Position numbers and translations under genes: made by a program. A DNA stretch of 64,000 nucleotides. Source: Bosea vaviloviae (GTDB lineage Bacteria; Pseudomonadota; Alphaproteobacteria; Rhizobiales; Beijerinckiaceae). How positions within the stretch are numbered: position 1 is the first letter of the stretch; each line of letters opens with the position of its first letter. Under the pieces are notes generated by a model. The model did not search any database and had not been told where the DNA came from. It saw only the letters and a program-made list of their open reading frames with translations. Below are positions 42,150-51,865 of the stretch, piece by piece. The stretch is from assembly GCF_001741865.1 (NCBI RefSeq), contig NZ_CP017147.1, positions 3,401,001 through 3,465,000 on the forward strand, in the 5' to 3' direction.

Positions 42150-44030
42150 ATGCGCTACCTGCAGAACAAGATCCTTATTGCGGGACTTCTTGCGACTACG
42201 TCGACCTTTGCTTACGCGCAAGGGGCCAAGCCATGGCCGCAGTACCACGCGGGCTCCGCGATCGACGGCAGTCCGACAACGAGGCCCCACAGCGCTTGCG
42301 AACGCAAGCTCATCAGAGACAACTGGCTGTGGGGTAGAGACAACTGGCTGTGGGAATGCGATCCGGCGGCACCCGGCAACCCATTCCGCCAGAGCACAGT
42401 CCCAGCGGCAGCGCCCGGGCCAACCCTGGCAGATGCAGGTGGGGTACGATACTACAACGCCGTATCCCCAAATGGCCGCAGAACGCGGGCGCCGAGCCGG
42501 GAGTGCATCGTCGTACAATACGACCGCGACCTGCTGTGGACATGCCCGCCGCTGACAACCGCGTCAATCGGCGCGCCTGCGCCCGCGCCTCAGGGCGCCA
42601 CTGCCGGCAATGTCCAGTATTACAGTGCGGTTTCCGCCAATGGCAGGCGCATGCGCGCACCCAATGCAGCGTGCAGCCTGATTCAGCAGGGCGGCAGTCA
42701 ATATTGGATGTGCCCGCCCTTGACGACGGGAGCCTTGTCCTCGGGCGGCCCGAGCGGCGCCGCAAGCCCCGAAGGCAACGGAGGCGAGGGCTCTAGCGGC
42801 GGTTCTGGAAGCGCCTCCAATGGCGGGGCGAGCGGCAATTCCGGCGGCGGCGCCCAAGGTGGCGGCGCCCAAGGTGGTGGCGCCCAAGGTGGTGGCGCCC
42901 AAGGTGGTGGCGGCCAGGGTGGCGGCGGCCAAGGCGGCGGCGGTCAGGGCGGCGGTGGCCAAGGCGGTGGCGGTCAGGGCGGTGGCCAAGGTGGTGGCGG
43001 CCAAGGCGGCGGTGGCCAGGGAGGCGGCGGCCAGGGTGGCGGTGGCCAAGGTGGCGGCGGCCATGGCGGTGGCGGTGGCCAAGGTGGCGGCGGCCATGGC
43101 GGTGGCGGTGGCCAAGGTGGCGGCGGCCATGGCGGTGGCGGTGGCCAAGGTGGCGGCGGCCATGGCGGTGGCGGTGGCCAAGGTGGCGGCGGCCATGGCG
43201 GTGGCGGTGGCCACGGCGGCGGCGGCCATGGCGGTGGCGGTGGCCACGGTGGCGGCGGTCATGGCGGAGGCGGTGGCCACGGCGGCGGCGGCCATGGCGG
43301 TGGCGGTGGCCACGGTGGCGGCGGTCATGGCGGAGGCGGTGGCCACGGTGGCGGCGGTCATGGCGGTGGCGGTGGTCACGGCGGCGGCGGTCATGGCGGT
43401 GGTGGTGGCCACGGCGGTGGCGGCGGTCACGGCGACGGCGGAGGTCATGGCGGCGGCGGTAACGGTGGCGGTGGCCACGGTGGCGGCGGTCATGGCGGTG
43501 GTGGTGGCCACGGTGGCGGTGGGCACGGCGGTGGCGGCGGCGGTGGCGGCGGTCAGGGTGGCGGCGGTCATGGCGGTGGTGGTGGCCACGGTGGCGGTGG
43601 GCACGGCGGTGGCGGCGGCGGTGGCGGCGGTCAGGGCGGCGGCGGTCATGGCGGTGGTGGTGGCCACGGTGGCGGCGGCCACGGCGGTGGCGGCGGTCAC
43701 GGCGACGGCGGCGGTCATGGCGGCGGCGGTAACGGTGGCGGTGGCCACGGTGGCGGCGGTCATGGCGGTGGCGGTGGTCACGGCGGCGGCGGTCATGGCG
43801 GTGGTGGTGGCCACGGTGGCGGTGGGCACGGCGGTGGCGGTGGCCATGGCGGCGGCGGTCATGGCGGTGGTGGCGGCCATGGCGGCGGCGGTCACGGCGG
43901 TGGCGGCGGCCATGGCGGCGGCGGCCAAGGTGGCGGTGGCCAAGGTGGTGGTGGCGGCGGCGGCGGCCAGGGTGGCGGCGGCCAGGGCGGTGGCGGTGGC
44001 GGCGGTCACGGCGGTGGCGGCAGTCGCTGA
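42150..44030 (+). CDS. Secreted Gly/His/Gln-rich repeat protein
   Basis: 626 residues from ATG 42150 (GGGCGGGAGG 7 nt upstream; the frame is open to 42057). Signal peptide MRYLQNKILIAGLLATTSTF ending AYAQG. Residues 85-200 hold two copies of a Cys-bearing unit (VRYYNAVSPNGRRTRAPSRE, then a C and WTCPPL; the second copy VQYYSAVSANGRRMRAPNAA, then a C and WMCPPL). From about 226 to the end it is almost only Gly with regularly placed Gln, then His, then a few Asp and Asn: GGGGQ units, then GGGGHGGGGGQ, then GGGGHGGGGGH. His-rich glycine tracts can bind Ni, Cu or Zn, or form an extended flexible surface layer; which applies here is not visible. No transporter or homologue is adjacent. Confidence 0.8.
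   Translation: MRYLQNKILIAGLLATTSTFAYAQGAKPWPQYHAGSAIDGSPTTRPHSACERKLIRDNWLWGRDNWLWECDPAAPGNPFRQSTVPAAAPGPTLADAGGVRYYNAVSPNGRRTRAPSRECIVVQYDRDLLWTCPPLTTASIGAPAPAPQGATAGNVQYYSAVSANGRRMRAPNAACSLIQQGGSQYWMCPPLTTGALSSGGPSGAASPEGNGGEGSSGGSGSASNGGASGNSGGGAQGGGAQGGGAQGGGAQGGGGQGGGGQGGGGQGGGGQGGGGQGGGQGGGGQGGGGQGGGGQGGGGQGGGGHGGGGGQGGGGHGGGGGQGGGGHGGGGGQGGGGHGGGGGQGGGGHGGGGGHGGGGHGGGGGHGGGGHGGGGGHGGGGHGGGGGHGGGGHGGGGGHGGGGHGGGGGHGGGGHGGGGGHGGGGGHGDGGGHGGGGNGGGGHGGGGHGGGGGHGGGGHGGGGGGGGGQGGGGHGGGGGHGGGGHGGGGGGGGGQGGGGHGGGGGHGGGGHGGGGGHGDGGGHGGGGNGGGGHGGGGHGGGGGHGGGGHGGGGGHGGGGHGGGGGHGGGGHGGGGGHGGGGHGGGGGHGGGGQGGGGQGGGGGGGGQGGGGQGGGGGGGHGGGGSR
42828..44027. repeat. 1.2-kb GC-rich coding tandem array
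   Basis: Codons GGC/GGT with CAT, CAC and CAA/CAG repeat with a 33-bp period (11 residues) in the middle of the array. The segment starting GGCGACGGCGGAGGTCATGG at 43431 recurs at 43701, a 270-bp higher-order duplication, and a 78-bp period is seen between 43551 and 43629. Length is probably unstable by slippage or recombination, so copy number should differ between isolates. Confidence 0.9.
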
Positions 44031-44189
44031 AAGCTGCAACTGCATCCGGTCAGGCTGTGTACCAGCCTGACCGGATTGCGCGCTCCAATCACGCAGGCTG
44101 ATCCCAGTCCCGGCCGGCAGCCGACGCAGACCAAGGCGAGCACGTCCTCAGATGTCCCCCGAAACAGGCATCCTCGACGATCAGGCCAC

Positions 44190-44816
44190 TCAGGGCCGAT
44201 GCGGGCGCCGTGTTGCAGCGGCTACGGTGATCGTACCGCCATCGATCGACTCCCAGGCGCGCGGATTGGCTTGCGACATGCGGGTGAAGAACAGGTGTCC
44301 GGTTTGCGACCAGGGCAGGACGCGGGAGGTCTTGTTGTCGAGAACGAGATCCCCCTCGGAGGTCGTTGCCATCAGCACCGCGTGCCCCTCGCCGGCGGAC
44401 GTACCGACGACCGCGATCAACAGGGCCGACGATGGCCAGCCACGCTCGATCAGCAGCTTGCGCTTCAGCAGCGCGAAATCCTCGCAATCACCGCGCCCGT
44501 CGGTCGGGATGCTCCAGACATCCTCGCGGCCATAATGATCCCGGTCGGATACCTCGGATATCGTGGAGTTCACCCGCGCATTGACCTCCTGAAGGTCGCG
44601 CTGGTGTTCCGGTGTCAGCTGAACCTGCCGCGTCAGGGCGCCGGACCGGCGGCATTCCGCCGGGTTGTTGGCGCAGAACGTCAGGAATGCCGGCGGTGGC
44701 GAGGCCGGCCCGCGGGTCCTGGCCGCGAGCTGATCAGCCAGGGCAGAACCTGGCAGGGTTCCGGCGAATAGAGCGACACCGAGTGTCCATGTCGCGATTG
44801 AGGCAAAGGTCGTCAT
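44190..44816 (-). CDS. Transglutaminase-like cysteine peptidase (BTLCP, LapG-like)
   Basis: 208 residues: signal peptide (FASIATWTLGVALFAGTLPG ending ALA), then a catalytic domain with DGRGDCEDFALLKRKLLIER (nucleophilic Cys), EGHAVLMATTSEGDLVLDNK (His and Asp) and PWSQTGHLFFTRMSQ. In Pseudomonas, LapG is a periplasmic protease of this fold that releases surface adhesins under c-di-GMP control; most rhizobial members have no known target. It converges with the Gly/His repeat protein gene, which is a possible but unproven substrate. Start 44816; 44843 is also in frame. Confidence 0.88.
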   Translation of the reverse strand: MTTFASIATWTLGVALFAGTLPGSALADQLAARTRGPASPPPAFLTFCANNPAECRRSGALTRQVQLTPEHQRDLQEVNARVNSTISEVSDRDHYGREDVWSIPTDGRGDCEDFALLKRKLLIERGWPSSALLIAVVGTSAGEGHAVLMATTSEGDLVLDNKTSRVLPWSQTGHLFFTRMSQANPRAWESIDGGTITVAAATRRPHRP

Positions 44817-45234
44817 AGCCGAAACCACGTTGTCATGGTCCACCTTGCGGGTTGCGAGATCGCGGGAAGGCTGCTGAAGGATGGGGGCCTTTGCTTAAGA
44901 AAGAAGGCAATTCTGTGATGAGAATTCGCGGGAGATTCGCCCCCGCAGCCTAGTGCTTTGCGCAATTCGGGCTCGCCCGCCAAGGCTGAAAACACCGCCG
45001 TCAACAGTGCGGTCCGCGGCGCAGCATCGCGCGCCGGGTGAGGCATTTGCGTCAACGCACGGGTTTCGTTCGCCAAAATGGCGGGCTCGCCGAAGGCGGG
45101 CCCTCAGCCGCGAACCTCGGACGGTACCGGAGTGATCGTAGGCGTTGCAGTCCGGCCGGCGATCGCTCGCCCCCAACGCGTCCTGACGCGAGTTATTTCA
45201 GGCGGCTGCAATTCGCCCCCATTCGCTCCTGCCT
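44817..45234. other. 418-bp gap with no recognised gene
   Basis: Upstream of the peptidase gene and downstream of the LysR gene. Several short overlapping frames have no conserved pattern or ribosome-binding site. The AT-rich patch near 44890-44935 may hold the peptidase promoter. Confidence 0.4.
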
Positions 45235-46143
45235 TCACAGTCCGCGCAAGGCAGGAGACGGCGATCCGGGGCGGGATATCGGGCGAGCATCGCATGCAAG
45301 GGTCGGCAACACGGCCGCGATGTGGTCGCCCAAAGCTCTCGCGGCGGATGGTGGCCGCAGCTCCGCGAACTCCAGCGCGATCCCGATCGCGGGAAGCGCC
45401 GGCAATCCTGCCGAGACGATGTACAGATCCGGCGGAACTGCGGTTCGAGTCAGAACGCTGATGGCGTGACCTGATCGGGCAATGGCGATGAGACCGGCGA
45501 GGCTGTTGCTCGCAAAGGCCACCCTGTAGCGACGGCCGGCCGCTTCCATGGCGTCGCAGGCCGCGCGATAATCCAGTGTCATGGGCGCCGAAAGCGCCAG
45601 TGGCAGGACGGCCTGGTCAAGCAGGTCCGGCTCCGCTGCGTTTGCGACCCAGACGAAGTTTTCTCTCCGGATGACCTCGGCGCCGGCGGGATCGGGAAGG
45701 GAGACGAGCGCCATCTCGATCTGGCGCCGATGGAGCAGCGGGCGCAGCTCCGAGGTCGGCGCACAGACCATGCGCAACTCGACATCGGGATGCAGGGCGC
45801 AAAACTCCCGCAGCAGGTCCGGCAGAAACGCGATCGAGTAGTCCTCGGGACAGCCGAGGCTGACCGAGCCCTTGAGGCCGGTTCCGCGCATGTCGGCGAG
45901 GATCTCGTCATGCTTGGCCAAAAGGGATTCGGCATGGGCGAGCAGCTTGTCTCCCGCTGTGGTCAAGCGCACGCCCGAGCCGCTGCGGTGCAGGAGAGCT
46001 TGGCCTGTCAGCGCTTCCAGGCGCTGCATCTGCATGCTCAACGCCGACTGTGTCCGTCCGACCTGCGTTGAGGCGACACTGATCGAGCCCGTGCGCGCGA
46101 TGACGGCGAAGTTCCGGAGCAATGCGAGGTCGAGCGTGCGCAT
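45235..46143 (-). CDS. LysR-family transcriptional regulator (probable DgdR)
   Basis: 302 residues: N-terminal winged HTH (LLRNFAVIARTGSISVASTQ, then VGRTQSALSMQMQRLEALTG) and a C-terminal periplasmic-binding-like effector domain (VSLGCPEDYSIAFLPDLLRE). It is divergent from dgdA, as DgdR, the LysR-type regulator of dialkylglycine decarboxylase in Burkholderia, is from its target. The arrangement makes dgdA the likely target. Start 46143 is preferred over 46152. Confidence 0.9.
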   Translation of the reverse strand: MRTLDLALLRNFAVIARTGSISVASTQVGRTQSALSMQMQRLEALTGQALLHRSGSGVRLTTAGDKLLAHAESLLAKHDEILADMRGTGLKGSVSLGCPEDYSIAFLPDLLREFCALHPDVELRMVCAPTSELRPLLHRRQIEMALVSLPDPAGAEVIRRENFVWVANAAEPDLLDQAVLPLALSAPMTLDYRAACDAMEAAGRRYRVAFASNSLAGLIAIARSGHAISVLTRTAVPPDLYIVSAGLPALPAIGIALEFAELRPPSAARALGDHIAAVLPTLACDARPISRPGSPSPALRGL

Positions 46144-47552
<1,409 letters not shown>

Positions 47553-47616
47553 CCCTGGCGACGAGCGATTTCAACCTGAACCGATCAGGCCGCGTCCTTG
47601 CGATGGCCGAAGGCCT

Positions 47617-47727
47617 TTATGTCTGCGCTTCCTTGCACAGCCGGGCGAGCAGCTGCTGAAAGGCCTCGTCCCTGCGCCGGCCGGGGACGGTCACGAGATG
47701 CCCGTGCTGGGCAGTCGGTGTCTTCAG
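47617..47727 (-). pseudogene. Unidentified gene tail
   Basis: A frame ending TAA at 47617-47619 reads FACELKTPTAQHGHLVTVPG, RRRDEAFQQLLARLCKEAQT. It looks protein-coding (charged helix at the end) but has no start, and its upstream part runs into the nitroreductase stop region. Origin unknown. Confidence 0.35.
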
Positions 47728-47763
47728 TTCGCAGGCAAATGCTGATGGAATAGGTCGCAAAAC

Positions 47764-48510
47764 CTATTCATGAAATTCTGCGAATTGATCGACGGGTACA
47801 CGCTCGCTGACCAAAGTATTCTCAGGCGCTTCGGGGTCGGAGTTGCCGAGCGCCATTCCCGACAACAGAATATGCGTGTCTGGGATGCCGAGCTGTTGGT
47901 GCACGACTTGTCCATACTCGCACCAGGCTTGCTGCGGGCAGGTCTCAAGGCCATGGGCGCGCGCAAGAACCATCACGTTCTGCATGAACATTCCGCAGTC
48001 GAGCCATGAACCGTGGAGTAGATATTTCTCCATCGTGAAGAATAATCCGACGGGTGCGCCGAAGAATTCGAAATTCTGCAGCATGACCCGCTTGCGGTTC
48101 GCGTAATCGCTCCGCTCGATGCCATGGAGTTTGTATAATTCGTAGCCGACCTGCCTCCGCCGCGAGAGATAGGGCTCCATCACGGGGGAGGGGGCATAGG
48201 CGTACTCGTCGGAGCGATCGCCTGCCTCGGCCGCGGCCAGGACCGCGCGCGACAATCGCTCTCGCGCCGTGCCGGTGACGACATGCACATGCCAGGGCTG
48301 GAAGTTGGTGCCCGACGGCGCGCGCGACGCCCCGGAGAGAATTGCCCTGACAACAGCCGGCGAGACCGGCGTCGAAAGAAATCGTCGCACTGAGCGTCGG
48401 TTGACGACCGCTTCGACCACCGCCGAATTCGGGTCACGCCCGGCATCGGCGGCGACATCCCGGGATGCGGAGAGCGGGGCTGCCTCGGATTGCGAGTATT
48501 CGGTCGTCAT
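47764..48510 (-). CDS. Nitroreductase family oxidoreductase
   Basis: 248 residues. NRRSVRRFLSTPVSPAVVRA, ILSGASRAPSGTNFQPWHVH and VHQQLGIPDTHILLSGMALG are the FMN-binding and dimer motifs of the family. It should reduce nitro groups or quinones, or act as an FMN-dependent dehydrogenase, using NAD(P)H. It starts 1 nt after the ligase stop (GAGG within the ligase end serves as its ribosome-binding site), so the two form an operon. The substrate is presumably handled as a CoA ester by the ligase product. Confidence 0.92.
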   Translation of the reverse strand: MTTEYSQSEAAPLSASRDVAADAGRDPNSAVVEAVVNRRSVRRFLSTPVSPAVVRAILSGASRAPSGTNFQPWHVHVVTGTARERLSRAVLAAAEAGDRSDEYAYAPSPVMEPYLSRRRQVGYELYKLHGIERSDYANRKRVMLQNFEFFGAPVGLFFTMEKYLLHGSWLDCGMFMQNVMVLARAHGLETCPQQAWCEYGQVVHQQLGIPDTHILLSGMALGNSDPEAPENTLVSERVPVDQFAEFHE

Positions 48511-48511
48511 G

Positions 48512-50185
48512 TCAGCGAGCCTCGGCGACGAGGTCAGCCAACTGCTCCCGGCGCTGCTGGCGAAGCAGGAAGCGCTGCACTTTCCCGCTTGGCGTCTTGG
48601 GCAGCGCATCGATGAAATGCACGTGTCTCGGGAATGCATGCGCGGCGTAGCGGGTCTTGACCCAGTTCTGGATGTTTTTCGCCTGCTCCGGAGATGGCGC
48701 CTCGCCGCCCCGCAGGACGACGAAAGCCTCCAGGACTTCACCCCTGGTGCTGTCGGGCACCGCGACAACCGCGCATTCGCTGACGGCGGGGTTCGTCACG
48801 ATGACGGATTCGATCTCGAACGGACCGATCCGATACCCCGCCATGATGATCACATCATCGTCGCGCGAGGAGAAATGGTAGTAACCGTCCTGGTCGCGAC
48901 GGCCGGCGTCGCCCGTCAGATACCAGCGGCCGTCGCCTGCAAATTTTTCCGCGCTTTTCAGCGGGTCGTCGATATATCCGGAAAACCAGGCCAGCGGACT
49001 GTCCTTGACCTCGATCGCCACGCGCCCGAGCTCTCCATCCTCCGCCGGAGCGTCCTCTTGTTCCTTCAAGACGAGCGCCGACCAGCCGGGGAGCGGCTTG
49101 CCCATGGAGCCCGGCCTGAGCGGAGCCGCGAGATCCGGATGATGGTGATTGTTGAGCAACATGCCGGCTTCGGTCTGGCCGTAATGATCATGCACGAGCA
49201 CGCCCAAAGCGCTGGCTGCCCACTCATTGACCTCCGGCGTGAGAGGCTCTCCGGCGCTCGACGCGCAACGCAGCTTGGTGATCTTGGGCGCGGGCCCGGC
49301 GAAGCTGCGCAGCGAGCGGTAAACCGTGGGCGCCGCCGCAAAATTCGTGACGCCGTATTGCGCCAGGATTTCGAATGTCGTCCCGGCATCGAAGCCGGCT
49401 TGCTGCAGCAGGCTCGGCACTCCGGTCGTCAAGGAGCCGAGCACGCCGAAATACAGCCCATAAGCCCAGCCGGGATCCGCCGCGCACCAGTAGAGGTCGT
49501 CGCTGCGCAGAGCGAGCCCGAACTCGGCATAGGCCTGGAAGCCGGCGAGCGCTTTGGTCGGCACCACCACGCCTTTCGGCGTTCCGGTCGTGCCTGAGGT
49601 GTAGATCTGGATGATGGGAGCATCGCCCCCGAGCGCGGCCGCAGCCATTCCGGGGGATTGCGCTTCCAGCAGCGCGGTGAACCGCAATGCGCCGGGAAGG
49701 GCCGTTCCAGCCTCCGCCGTCGTTACCACCTGCCAGGGCGGATCAGCGGGAATGTCATCCCCCGGGAGCAGCTTCTGCTGCTGGGCGGTGTCGCAGATAA
49801 CGGCTTTTGCTCCGCTTCCGATGAGCCGGAAAGCGATGGCTGGAGGAGCGAAGGCCGTGAAGATCGGCACATGGACCGCGCCGAGCCGCCAGATGCCCAT
49901 CAGCGCGATGAGGTAGTCCGCCCCTTTGCCCATCAAGGTGGCGACCCGGTCGCCGGGGCCGATGCCGAGATCCGCAAGGGCCGCAGTGAACCTCTCGGAT
50001 TGGGCTCGCAGCGCTCCATAGCTCAGGTCCGAGGCTTCAAGATCCGCGCCGATGATCCTGTAGGCCAAGGCGTCCGGCGAGCGGCGGTCGCAAAGCAGCT
50101 CCGCAACGCTGGCATTGGGATCGCTATAGATGGCGACGAGCTCTCGAATACGGGACAGGGCGGAAGCGTGTTGTCGTGCCGGCAT
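48512..50185 (-). CDS. AMP-forming acyl-CoA synthetase
   Basis: 557 residues of the ANL superfamily: P-loop IYTSGTTGTPKGVVVPTKAL near 195, HDHYGQTEAGM near 337 and YLTGDAGRRDQDGYYHFSSR near 423. The C-terminal catalytic Lys is in DALPKTPSGKVQRFLLRQ near 535. Closest in style to medium-chain or aryl acyl-CoA synthetases. It activates a carboxylic acid with ATP and CoA. Second member of a leader ORF - ligase - nitroreductase unit behind a palindrome-containing promoter. Confidence 0.92.
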   Translation of the reverse strand: MPARQHASALSRIRELVAIYSDPNASVAELLCDRRSPDALAYRIIGADLEASDLSYGALRAQSERFTAALADLGIGPGDRVATLMGKGADYLIALMGIWRLGAVHVPIFTAFAPPAIAFRLIGSGAKAVICDTAQQQKLLPGDDIPADPPWQVVTTAEAGTALPGALRFTALLEAQSPGMAAAALGGDAPIIQIYTSGTTGTPKGVVVPTKALAGFQAYAEFGLALRSDDLYWCAADPGWAYGLYFGVLGSLTTGVPSLLQQAGFDAGTTFEILAQYGVTNFAAAPTVYRSLRSFAGPAPKITKLRCASSAGEPLTPEVNEWAASALGVLVHDHYGQTEAGMLLNNHHHPDLAAPLRPGSMGKPLPGWSALVLKEQEDAPAEDGELGRVAIEVKDSPLAWFSGYIDDPLKSAEKFAGDGRWYLTGDAGRRDQDGYYHFSSRDDDVIIMAGYRIGPFEIESVIVTNPAVSECAVVAVPDSTRGEVLEAFVVLRGGEAPSPEQAKNIQNWVKTRYAAHAFPRHVHFIDALPKTPSGKVQRFLLRQQRREQLADLVAEAR

Positions 50186-50252
50186 GCGAACTGCTCCTCG
50201 GCATGCATTGCTGCAATGATGCGGTTTGGGCCTGGCGCGGGTGCCTGGGAGG

Positions 50253-50357
50253 TCACGAGAGCAGGAAGAGCGTCTCGGGCGCGCCAGCTCGGCGGGAGTT
50301 AGCCGATGCCAGCTCGGAGTGGCGTGGCGGCTCGAATTTCGCTTCTTTCAGAATCAC
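50253..50357 (-). CDS. Small leader ORF (34 aa) upstream of the ligase
   Basis: GTG at 50357, preceded by GGGAGAAGAAGC, opens 34 codons reading MILKEAKFEPPRHSELASAN, SRRAGAPETLFLLS and TGA at 50253. It begins about 70 nt downstream of the predicted promoter and ends 67 nt before the ligase ATG, so it would be the first ORF on the transcript. It may be a leader peptide, a small protein or chance; no family is recognised. Confidence 0.4.
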   Translation of the reverse strand: MILKEAKFEPPRHSELASANSRRAGAPETLFLLS

Positions 50358-50429
50358 GCTTCTTCTCCCTAGATATAATTATTGGACAATTCGCGCATTG
50401 CGGCAGCATCTGTCGATTTTATTGACGTG

Positions 50430-50458
50430 AAAGTAGAATCATGATTCTACTTTGTCAA
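50430..50458 (-). promoter_or_regulatory. Promoter with embedded 24-bp palindrome (putative TetR operator)
   Basis: On the minus strand TTGACA (50453-50458) is followed after exactly 17 bp by TACTTT (50430-50435), a strong sigma-70-like pair. The whole of AAAGTAGAATCATGATTCTA plus CTTT (50430-50453) is a perfect 24-bp palindrome that spans the spacer and the -10. A dimeric repressor bound here would block polymerase. The TetR gene 330 bp away on the plus strand is the likely candidate. The operator assignment is inference. Confidence 0.7.
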
Positions 50459-50779
50459 GCTGGAGGGCGCGGGCATGGCGCGAGTTGGCGCGTAGCATCG
50501 GGAACCCAAACCGGCGCATCCGATCGGCGACGCGCCTCGTGGCCGGGCATCCGCCTTTTGCGGTGTCGGGCGCAGGCAAGATCAGGGCGCGCGAAGGCTT
50601 GGCGCGCGGGTGAGAAGACCGATCAAACCGGACCGATAAGGCGACGCCCGATGAAGCCACCCTGGAGAGCGCCGGCTCACGGTGGAATTGAGCATGAAGA
50701 TGATCGATAAGGGCGCTCCGGCCCTGCAGCCGCCTGCAGGCTCTTTCTCGGTTACGAGCCCATCTCGAACAGGATAGCG
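50459..50779. other. 321-bp gap upstream of the TetR gene
   Basis: No convincing gene. Frames on both strands lack ribosome-binding sites and conserved patterns. It presumably holds the TetR promoter. Confidence 0.4.
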
Positions 50780-51442
50780 ATGCCACGTCCAAGCCAATCA
50801 GGCCGCAGCCCCCGCATCCGGACGCCGGCTGTCGACAAGCGCGCCTTGATCCTGCGCGCGGCGCGTCAACTCGTGACCCGCGTCGGTTTTCGCGAGGCGC
50901 AGATGAATGCGGTCGCAGAGGAGGCCGGCGTGGCCTTGGCGACGCTGTATCGGAACTTCCCGTCCAAGGCGGCTCTCATGGTCGAGGTCGTCGCCTCGGT
51001 GTCTCAGCGTGAGGTTGATGCTGCGGCGGGATTGGCCATGGGGGGCGGTACGGCGGCCAAGCGCCTGACCGCCTCCGCCTGGCTCTTCGCCAGCCGCGCC
51101 CTGATCGGCCGCAGGCTTGCGCATGCGCTCGTGGCAGAGCCCGTCGAGCCTGAAATCGAAGCCGCACGCCTCACATATCGGCGAAAACTTGCGCGCGTCT
51201 TCGAGATGATCATCGAACAAGGCATACGCGATAGCGAGTTTCCGGCACAGGACGTCCAGGCTTCCGCGGCCTGCATCGTCGGCTCGCTCTTCGAGGGCTT
51301 GGTCGGCCCCTTGGCCTCGGACAGCCTGTCCACGGATGTGGAGCGTCAAAACCAGGCAAAAGCGATTGTCGGCTTCTGCTTGCGCGGCGTCAGCGGCAGG
51401 ATTGAGAGCCTGCCATTGGACGATCTTCGCGGCCAAGGTTGA
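50780..51442 (+). CDS. TetR/AcrR-family transcriptional regulator
   Basis: 220 residues: basic N-terminus, HTH at about 24-68 (ALILRAARQLVTRVGFREAQ, MNAVAEEAGVALATLYRNFP, SKAALMVEVV) and a helical C-terminal ligand domain (LASDSLSTDVERQNQAKAIV). It probably represses the divergent ligase/nitroreductase operon through the palindrome at 50430-50453 and is released by a substrate or CoA ester. Its own promoter is not obvious. Confidence 0.9.
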   Translation: MPRPSQSGRSPRIRTPAVDKRALILRAARQLVTRVGFREAQMNAVAEEAGVALATLYRNFPSKAALMVEVVASVSQREVDAAAGLAMGGGTAAKRLTASAWLFASRALIGRRLAHALVAEPVEPEIEAARLTYRRKLARVFEMIIEQGIRDSEFPAQDVQASAACIVGSLFEGLVGPLASDSLSTDVERQNQAKAIVGFCLRGVSGRIESLPLDDLRGQG

Positions 51443-51459
51443 GTGGAGGTCATACTAGG

Positions 51460-51648
51460 TTGTGGTCCCGGAATGAGATGGCGCGGGTTGATCTTGAAGA
51501 CTGACCGGTCCTTGGTCCAGGCGTCGCAGATAGCCTGGTAGGGCGTTCGCCATCGCAGGGCCTTGAGATGCTTGGCGAAGTTATAGGCGGTGAAATTCTT
51601 GTCGTGGGTGTTGACCGCCCTGAACTTGCTGCCGTCGATGGCGAGTGC
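51460..51648 (-). pseudogene. Mosaic of two transposase remnants
   Basis: A single minus-strand frame reads LAIDGSKFRAVNTHDKNFTA (an IS1182-type segment, 51587-51648) and then, without a break, YNFAKHLKALRWRTPYQAIC, DAWTKDRSVFKINPRHLIPG (an IS481-type C-terminus). The two families are normally unrelated, so the join is a recombination product. The 217 bp from 51649 to the LacI gene hold nothing I recognise. Confidence 0.65.
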
Positions 51649-51865
51649 CTGGCTTAACCCCGACGCGCTTCACGCGATCCTTGCTTCGCGCGCGGCGGAA
51701 CTCGACCCAAACGGCGCGATTGCGGGTATCGCCTGATCAGCGCGAATTCGGGCTGGAATCTTTTGACGACCATTTCAACGCCACGAACATTCATGGTCAA
51801 AGCCGTGAACCGGCCCTTCTGTTGATACAAACCGCGTCGGGCGCGTCCCTGGCCGATTTGAGGCG

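Noticed and set aside
42828..44027. CRISPR array
   Set aside because: Periodic DNA, but the units are contiguous, coding and in frame, with no unique spacers.
42564..44070. Long open frames on both strands (493 aa minus, 416 aa plus) across the Gly/His repeat region
   Set aside because: They are by-products of a GC-rich triplet repeat without stop codons in any frame. Their translations are Ala/Thr/Val-only low-complexity, and only the frame starting at 42150 has a ribosome-binding site and signal peptide.
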